From assembly GCA_040879985.1 (NCBI GenBank), contig JBBDJH010000015.1, positions 8,718-72,717 on the forward strand: 64,000 bases of DNA, written 5' to 3'. Each line of letters begins with the position of its first letter. The stretch's first letter is position 1. Origin of the DNA: VRUE01 sp040879985 (GTDB lineage Bacteria; Actinomycetota; Thermoleophilia; Solirubrobacterales; 70-9). The position numbers and the translations under genes were made by a program. The notes beneath the pieces are model-generated. The model did no database searches, was not told the DNA's origin, and worked only from the letters and a program-made list of their open reading frames with translations. Shown in pieces: positions 58,930-64,000 of this stretch.

Positions 58930-60829
58930 TTCCCAGCGGCATGACGATCGACTCGGACTCCGGTGCGGGGGCCGCCGGGCGGTGGCCGCGCAGGTGCTCG
59001 TGGTTGCAGACGACGTAGCACCACTCCATCAGCCGCATGCGCGAGGCCGAGTCCATCTCCTCGACCGTGGCCCCGACCAGGTAGCGCCCGTCGGCCTCGC
59101 GGCAGGAGCGGACCTCGACCTGGGCGGCGACCTCGTGCGGGTTGCCGGTCGCATCCTCCAGCTCGAGCAGGACGGCCGGGCGCTCGCCTACCGTCAGCGG
59201 CGCGTCGAGCACGAGGCCGACGCCGGCGGCGCTGGCGTCGATGAGCTGTCCGCCGATGTGCCCGTCGGGCGCGAAGCAGTGGGCCGGCGCCGAGCCCTCG
59301 AAGCGGTAGATCTGGCGCCGCTGGCGGCGGCGGCCGACGGCGCGCAGGGTGCGCAGCACGCGGCGCAGCTCGATCAGGCCGAGCAGCGGCACGACCACGG
59401 CGGCGATCCCGGGCAGGTCGGGCAACGGACCGACCCCGGCGAGGTCGAGCAGGCGCATCGCCGTGCCGCCGGCCAGCACGACCGCGGCCGCGATCACCAG
59501 GTGCAGCTTGCGCACCGCCGCCAGGCCGCCGCCGTCGGCGCCCTGCTTCGGGGTCACCTTGAAGGCCGTCCGGCTGGGGCGGACGATGCAGCGCAGGGCG
59601 CGCGTGTAGATCTCCATCGTCAGCAGCTCGTAGTGGGCGGTCTCGCCGATCTTCATGTAGCCGCGGGTCAGGGCCGAGCCGGCGAGCAGGTTGAGGCTGA
59701 CCGCCGGCAGCCAGAGCGCCGCCAGGGCAACCACGCTGATCTTCATCGGCAGCGCCCCGGTCCACAGCACCAGGCCGAGCGTGAGCAGCAGCAGCAGCCG
59801 CATCGGCGGCGCCAGGTAGGCGGCGAGGCTGACGAAGTAGGAGAGGCGCTGCAGCGGCCGCAGGGTCTTGGCGCGCAGGGGGGACTCGGGCAGCGTGAAG
59901 ACGGCGAGGTTGCCGCGCGCCCAGCGGTCGCGCTGCAGCAGGTAGCCGTCGAGGTCGTGCGGGGCGAGGCCCTGGACGAGGACCTCGTCGTGGTAGCGGC
60001 TGGTCCAGCCGTGGCGCTGCATGCGGATCGTCGTGTGGAAGTCCTCGGCGATCGTCTCGGTCGCGACGCCGCCGATCTCGAGCAGGGGACGGCGCCGCAG
60101 CACGGCCGCCGAGCCGCACCAGTAGGCGGCTCCGTGGCGATCCTTGCCGGGGCAGACGACGCGGTAGAAGAGCGACTGCTCGTGGCGCCCGACGACGTAG
60201 TGCTGGACCGAGTCGTGGTTGAAGAAGTCGTGCGGGCTCTGCACCAGGGCGACTTTCTCGTCGTCGAAGTAGCCGACCAGGGCGTCGAGCGCGTCGGGCA
60301 TCGGCACGTGGTCGGCGTCGAGCATCAGGACCAGCTCGCCGTCGGTGCGGGGCAGGGCGGCGTTGATGTTGCCCGCCTTGGCGTGCGAGTTGTCGGGCCG
60401 GGTCAGGTAGCGGGCGCCGGCCAGCTCAGCCAGCTCGGCCATCTCCGCCCGGCGGCCGTCGTCGAGCAGGTAGGTCGTGTGCGGATAGGTCAGGGCGCGG
60501 CAGCCGGCCAGGGTCGCCGCGACGACCTCGAAGGGCTCGTCGTAGGTGCAGACGTAGACGTCGACCTTGTGGCCCGGCGTGGCGGGCGGCCTCACCGCCG
60601 GCGGGCGCGACCACGAGTACCAGGCCAGCGTGCCGAGCGCCCAGAGGCCGTAGACCTCGGTGACCAGCAGCATCGCGAAGAGGATCGGGTTGGCGCCTTC
60701 GCCGCTCCAGCCGAAACGCCAGATCAGGTAGCCGACGCCCCAGAGGAGAGCGCAGAGCGCGAACAGCCGCAGCGGCACGGGGTGGCGGTCGAAATACCGG
60801 CCGATGCGAGTCTGCGCGCTCGATTGCAC
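58859..60829 (-). CDS. Cellulose-synthase-like glycosyltransferase with PilZ domain
   Basis: 656 residues from GTG 60829. Two N-terminal membrane helices precede a GT2 catalytic domain: 'DVYVCTYDEPFEVV', 'TTYLLDDGRRAEM' (first Asp), 'ELVLMLDADHVPMPDALDAL' (DxD), 'ATETIAEDFHTTIRMQRHGW' (E-D) and 'LLQRDRWARGNLAVF' (QxxRW). Four or more membrane helices follow, then a PilZ domain ('RRQIYRFEGSAPAHCF', 'GQLIDASAAGVGLVLDAPLT') with the R-x3-R and D-x-S-x2-G pattern for cyclic-di-GMP. It polymerises and exports a beta-linked glucan under c-di-GMP control. The last ~24 codons read antisense through the tRNA-Ser gene. Confidence 0.9.
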   Translation of the reverse strand: MQSSAQTRIGRYFDRHPVPLRLFALCALLWGVGYLIWRFGWSGEGANPILFAMLLVTEVYGLWALGTLAWYSWSRPPAVRPPATPGHKVDVYVCTYDEPFEVVAATLAGCRALTYPHTTYLLDDGRRAEMAELAELAGARYLTRPDNSHAKAGNINAALPRTDGELVLMLDADHVPMPDALDALVGYFDDEKVALVQSPHDFFNHDSVQHYVVGRHEQSLFYRVVCPGKDRHGAAYWCGSAAVLRRRPLLEIGGVATETIAEDFHTTIRMQRHGWTSRYHDEVLVQGLAPHDLDGYLLQRDRWARGNLAVFTLPESPLRAKTLRPLQRLSYFVSLAAYLAPPMRLLLLLTLGLVLWTGALPMKISVVALAALWLPAVSLNLLAGSALTRGYMKIGETAHYELLTMEIYTRALRCIVRPSRTAFKVTPKQGADGGGLAAVRKLHLVIAAAVVLAGGTAMRLLDLAGVGPLPDLPGIAAVVVPLLGLIELRRVLRTLRAVGRRRQRRQIYRFEGSAPAHCFAPDGHIGGQLIDASAAGVGLVLDAPLTVGERPAVLLELEDATGNPHEVAAQVEVRSCREADGRYLVGATVEEMDSASRMRLMEWCYVVCNHEHLRGHRPAAPAPESESIVMPLGTERVGFEPTRRVNPAHAISSRAP

Positions 60830-60908
60830 GCCTCACCATCGACGGCCGCCCGGGTGGGCTTGAGCCCTGGGATGCCCTGCGCCGATCCCCAGAATCAGGG
60901 AGGGTCTC

Positions 60909-61205
60909 TCAACGACCCTTGAGCAGGCGGCCGACCGCCTCCATCAACTCCACCGTTCGCTCCTCGCGAAGCGCCGCGGTATCGGCCCCGACCACACAGT
61001 GGCGGGTGTGTTCGTCAAGCAGCGCGAGGGCGACCTTGTCGAGCGCTGCCCGCACGGCGGAGATCTGGGTGAGGACGTCGATGCAGTAGCGGTCTTCGTC
61101 GACCATTCGCTCCAGCCCGCCGACCTGGCCGCCGATGCGGCGCAGGCGGTTCTTCACCTTCTCCTTCTCGCCGACGTATCCCGGCTGATCGGTCCTGGCG
61201 ACCAT
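60909..61205 (-). CDS. csoR: CsoR-type copper-sensing repressor
   Basis: 98 residues from ATG 61205, seven bases behind AAGGA (GTG 61211 has no spacing). The four-helix CsoR/RcnR fold shows 'VKNRLRRIGGQVGGLERMVD' and 'DRYCIDVLTQISAVRAALDK'. The Cu(I) ligands C41, H66 and C70 ('LDEHTRHCVVG') match the C-H-C set of copper sensors, not the nickel type. Divergent from copA over a palindromic operator, 83 bp apart. Confidence 0.92.
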   Translation of the reverse strand: MVARTDQPGYVGEKEKVKNRLRRIGGQVGGLERMVDEDRYCIDVLTQISAVRAALDKVALALLDEHTRHCVVGADTAALREERTVELMEAVGRLLKGR

Positions 61206-61245
61206 CTCCACGTCCTTCGATCGAAGTTGCTGGTCGCTCCACTAT

Positions 61246-61262
61246 ATACCCCTAGAGGGTAT
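61246..61262. promoter_or_regulatory. CsoR operator in the csoR/copA intergenic region
   Basis: ATACCC-N5-GGGTAT (61246-61262), a perfect 6-bp inverted repeat of the type bound by CsoR. A csoR -10, TATAGT (minus strand, 61246-61241), abuts it, placing the operator in the promoter spacer. Confidence 0.8.
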
Positions 61263-61288
61263 TTGCTACCGTCCTTCCCGGTGCCACG

Positions 61289-63547
61289 ATGAGCCAGGCG
61301 GTCGAGCCGAAAAAGAACGAGAAGGTCGAGCTGCCGATCGAGGGGATGACCTGCGCCTCGTGTGCGGGTCGGATCGAGAAGGGCCTCAGCAAGCTCGACG
61401 GGGTCGAGGCGACGGTCAACTTCGCGACCGAGCGGGCCACCGTCAGCTTCGACGCCGAGCGCGTCGCGGCCGAGGAACTGATCGAGGCGGTCGAAGGGGC
61501 CGGCTACTCGGCCTCGCTACCCGCATCGCGCCCCGACGGGGAGGCGGCGCCGGAGGCCGATCCCACCGAGTCCCTGCGCCAGCGGCTGGTCTTCTCCGCC
61601 GTCCTCTCGGCGCCGGTGCTCGTGCTCTCGATGATCGAGCCGCTGCAGTTCCGCAACTGGCAGTGGCTCGCCCTGCTGCTGGCCACCCCGGTGGTGCTCT
61701 GGGGCGGCTGGCCCTTCCACAAGGCGGCCTGGCAGAACCTGCGCCACGGCGCCGCGACGATGGACACGCTGATCTCGCTCGGCACCCTTGCGGCACTCGG
61801 CTGGTCGCTCGTCGCCCTCTTCTTCCTCGACGCCGGCATGCCGGGGATGAGGATGCCCTTCGAGCTGGTGACCGAGCGCGGCGCCGGCTCGGACCACATC
61901 TACCTCGAGGTCGCCGCGGTCGTCACCACCTTCATCCTCGCCGGCCGATACTTCGAGGCGCGGGCGAAGCGGCGGGCGGGGGCGGCCTTGGAGGCGCTGC
62001 TCGACCTCGGCGCCAAGGACGTCGCCGTTCTCGACGCCGATGGCGGCGAGCGGCGCATCGCGGTCGAGGAGCTTGCGGTCGGTCAGCGCTTCGTCGTGCG
62101 GCCGGGTGAGAAGGTCGCGAGCGACGGGGTCGTCGAGAGCGGCTCCTCCGCCGTCGACCGATCCCTCGTCACCGGCGAGTCGGCGCCGGTCGAAGTCGGA
62201 CCTGGCGAGGAGGTGATCGGCGCCACGATCAACGTCGGCGGCCGTCTCGTCGTGCGCGCCTCCCGGGTCGGCGAGGACACCGCGCTCGCCCAGATCGCCC
62301 GCCTCGTCACCGACGCGCAGTCGGGCAAGGCGCCAGTCCAGCGCCTCGCCGACCGGGTCAGCGCCGTCTTCGTCCCGATCGTGATCGGCCTCGCCGCCGG
62401 CACCCTCGGCTTCTGGCTCGGCGACGGCGCCGGGGCGACCTTTGCCTTCACCGCCGCTGTCGCGGTCTTGATCATCGCCTGCCCCTGCGCGCTCGGCCTG
62501 GCGACGCCGACGGCGTTGCTGGTCGGGACCGGGCGCGGCGCCCAGCTCGGCCTCCTGATCAAGGGGCCGGAAGTGCTGGAGTCGACGCGGCGGATCGACA
62601 CCGTCGTGCTCGACAAGACCGGGACCGTGACGAGCGGTGAGATGGCGGTCGTCGCGGTCCACGCCGCGCCAAGCGTCGAGGAGGCCGAGGTCCTGCTCCT
62701 CGGCGGCGCCGTGGAGAGCGCCTCCGAGCATCCGATCGCGGCGGCGATTGCGGCGCGAGCGAGCGAGGGCGTGGAGCGCTTGCCGGAGGTCGAGGGATTC
62801 GCGAGTGAGGCCGGGCGCGGCGTCCAGGGGGTCGTGGATGGCCACGCCGTGGTGGTCGGCCGCGCCTCCTTCCTCGCCGACTGGGCGATGCACCTCCCGG
62901 CGGAGCTGGAGGTGGCCCAGCGCGAAGCCGAAGGCCGGGGGCAGACGGCGATCGCCGTCGGCTGGGATGGCCAGGCGCGCGGCCTCGTGGTCGTCGCCGA
63001 CACCGTCAAGCCCTCGAGCCGGGAAGCGATCGAACGACTGGGCGAGCTCGGGCTGCGGCCGGTCCTGCTGACCGGCGACAACGGGGCGACCGCGAAGGCG
63101 GTGGCGGCCGAAGTCGGGATCGAGGAGGTGATCGCCGAGGTGCTGCCGGCCGGGAAGGCGGCCGTGATCGAGCGCCTGCAGGGCGAAGGGCGGATCGTGG
63201 CGATGGTTGGCGACGGCGTCAACGACGCTCCGGCGCTCGCCCAGGCCGACCTCGGCCTGGCGATCGGGACCGGCACCGACGTCGCGATCGAGGCATCGGA
63301 CATAACGCTCGTCTCCGGCGACCCACGTGCCGTCGGCGACGCGATCCGGCTCTCGCGCCGCACCCTGTCGACGATCAAGGGCAACCTGTTCTGGGCCTTC
63401 GCCTACAACGTCGCGGCGTTGCCGCTGGCGGCCGCCGGCCTGCTCAACCCGCTGATCGCCGGGGCGGCGATGGCCTTCTCAAGCGTCTTCGTTGTCACCA
63501 ACTCGCTGCGGCTGCGCAGGTTCGCGCCCCAGCGCGAGCGCGCATGA
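61289..63547 (+). CDS. copA: Cu(I)-exporting P1B-type ATPase
   Basis: 752 residues from ATG 61289. N-terminal heavy-metal domain with 'IEGMTCASCAGRIEKGL' (C22, C25). The P-type order is 'LVTGESAPVEVG' (actuator), 'IIACPCALGLATPTALLVGT' (CPC, about 397-399), 'VVLDKTGTVTSGE' (phosphorylated Asp, about 442), 'ESASEHPIAAAIAA' (HP), 'VAMVGDGVNDAPALAQADLG' and the last helices 'AYNVAALPLAAAGLLNPLIA' with 'SSVFVVTNSLRLRRF' (N and MxxSS-like copper residues; here FSS). One metal-binding domain. It exports copper from the cytoplasm and is presumably released by CsoR. Confidence 0.95.
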   Translation: MSQAVEPKKNEKVELPIEGMTCASCAGRIEKGLSKLDGVEATVNFATERATVSFDAERVAAEELIEAVEGAGYSASLPASRPDGEAAPEADPTESLRQRLVFSAVLSAPVLVLSMIEPLQFRNWQWLALLLATPVVLWGGWPFHKAAWQNLRHGAATMDTLISLGTLAALGWSLVALFFLDAGMPGMRMPFELVTERGAGSDHIYLEVAAVVTTFILAGRYFEARAKRRAGAALEALLDLGAKDVAVLDADGGERRIAVEELAVGQRFVVRPGEKVASDGVVESGSSAVDRSLVTGESAPVEVGPGEEVIGATINVGGRLVVRASRVGEDTALAQIARLVTDAQSGKAPVQRLADRVSAVFVPIVIGLAAGTLGFWLGDGAGATFAFTAAVAVLIIACPCALGLATPTALLVGTGRGAQLGLLIKGPEVLESTRRIDTVVLDKTGTVTSGEMAVVAVHAAPSVEEAEVLLLGGAVESASEHPIAAAIAARASEGVERLPEVEGFASEAGRGVQGVVDGHAVVVGRASFLADWAMHLPAELEVAQREAEGRGQTAIAVGWDGQARGLVVVADTVKPSSREAIERLGELGLRPVLLTGDNGATAKAVAAEVGIEEVIAEVLPAGKAAVIERLQGEGRIVAMVGDGVNDAPALAQADLGLAIGTGTDVAIEASDITLVSGDPRAVGDAIRLSRRTLSTIKGNLFWAFAYNVAALPLAAAGLLNPLIAGAAMAFSSVFVVTNSLRLRRFAPQRERA

Positions 63548-63856
63548 GTTTCGGCATAATTTGCATTTCCGTTTCCCGCGTCTGAATCCAAGGTCAGCGA
63601 GTTCGGTCACCGCGAGGACGATCGCAGCGTCGAGCACCACGCCGATCCGACCCTTCTCGACCGTTCGCCGGTCGATCGCCAGACCGATCATGCAGAGCAG
63701 CCAGCAGGCGAGGAGGTACTCCCCGCGAAGCGGCCCCTGAGCGTCCTGCGCCAAGGAGGGCGCGGTGACGAGATGGGGCGCCGGCTGCCGCCCTGTGTAG
63801 AGCCGCCTGGGCGCCCCGAGGTTTGCCGCCGATAGGATTTGGCTCTGTAGTGCCTC
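63548..63856. other. Intergenic region before tRNA-Ser(CGA)
   Basis: A minus-strand frame here contains two hydrophobic stretches ('EYLLACWLLCMIGLAIDRRT' and 'IGVVLDAAIVLAVTELADLG'), but the only start available lies beyond the tRNA gene. I consider it a remnant or chance frame. Nothing else seen. Confidence 0.4.
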
Positions 63857-63943
63857 GGAGGGGTGCCGGAGTGGTTGAACGGGGCAGTCTCGAAAACTGT
63901 TGGCGTCGCAAGGCGCTCGTGGGTTCGAATCCCACCCCCTCCG
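63857..63943 (+). tRNA. tRNA-Ser (anticodon CGA)
   Basis: Acceptor GGAGGGG (63857-63863) pairs with CCCCTCC (63936-63942), discriminator G. Anticodon arm GCAGT-CTCGAAA-ACTGT gives CGA. The class II variable arm and T-loop GTTCGAATC are present; 87 nt. Confidence 0.95.
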
Positions 63944-63949
63944 CTTTGT

Positions 63950-63994
63950 GATGTGTCGCGACATCGGAGACAGATGTCGCGGGACATCGTAGAC
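63950..63994. repeat. Two near-identical palindromic 22-mers at the window edge
   Basis: 63950-63971 and 63973-63994 both read GATGT...CGCG..GACATCG.AGAC and are each near-palindromic. Such sequences occur at the ends of some insertion sequences of the IS481 type; the element, if any, lies outside the window. Confidence 0.4.
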
Positions 63995-64000
63995 ACCTCA

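Noticed and set aside
63479..63964. Minus-strand 161-codon frame beside copA
   Set aside because: Its only start lies beyond the tRNA-Ser gene and its first third is the antisense of the tRNA (WDSNPRAP), a common false call.

Overview
The window is very GC-rich, compactly packed actinobacterial chromosome. The mix of families points to the class Thermoleophilia (Solirubrobacter/Conexibacter-like). The indicators are large secreted repeat proteins ending in Arg/Lys-rich tails, many TetR regulators (several with two complete repressor units in one chain), a Ser/Thr kinase with an outer beta-propeller, CsoR/CopA and cytochrome bd. This placement is an inference from gene families, not from an rRNA. 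The sequence contains one assembly gap (17016-17025) and two coding frameshifts.

Layout. 18-17188: secreted repeat proteins (18-2978, 9794-11683, 11712-13796, 13793-17188), a collagen-like protein, a small exported protein, and between them tandem TetR and PadR regulators. A two-gene cassette of unknown function (7172-8159) is bracketed by a 78-bp repeat of a TetR 3' end. 17343-22003: regulator-rich accessory stretch with a methyltransferase, a frameshifted TetR, a TetR translationally coupled to a helix-turn-helix-less TetR-like ligand domain, an MNT/HEPN pair and another TetR. 22089-31218: membrane protease, phosphoesterase, a Vps62-like membrane protein, a secreted protein with an internal duplication, a lower-GC patch with a GNAT toxin-like gene, a metallo-hydrolase, an SRPBCC protein and a PQQ-type beta-propeller. 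31247-38864: GH26-like protein, recQ, then the pentose phosphate genes zwf, gnd, pgl and rpiA, interrupted by a VapBC-type pair. 38921-42661: FHA protein, TolB-like protein and receptor-type Ser/Thr kinase. 42843-50144: tkt, tal, pgi, cydA and cydB in a same-strand run. 50156-56873: HAD phosphatase, cyclopropane fatty acid synthase-like enzyme, acyl desaturase, large polytopic membrane protein, MBL hydrolase and UspA. 56882-63943: subtilisin, tadA, tRNA-Ser(GGA), cellulose-synthase-like glycosyltransferase with PilZ domain, csoR/copA and tRNA-Ser(CGA).

How the genes fit together. zwf, pgl, gnd, rpiA, tkt, tal and pgi together encode oxidative and non-oxidative pentose phosphate flux plus the entry to glycolysis. 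The two cytochrome bd subunits sit directly behind them, so carbon oxidation and a high-affinity oxidase may be co-expressed. The desaturase and the cyclopropane synthase are divergent neighbours and both act on membrane acyl chains. CsoR and CopA form a divergent copper-response unit around an ATACCC-N5-GGGTAT palindrome.

Most unusual signals. (1) Stem-loops between tal/pgi and cydA/cydB have unrelated arms but a similar interior, hold the downstream Shine-Dalgarno in the 3' arm, and are each followed by a GTGAGYAAGG start. (2) Long perfect inverted repeats occur between genes (25930-25978, 26685-26787, 40805-40839, 42685-42797), one of them covering the kinase start codon. (3) Palindromes lie in frame inside tkt and inside a membrane protein gene. 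(4) TetR units occur in tandem, split and remnant forms.
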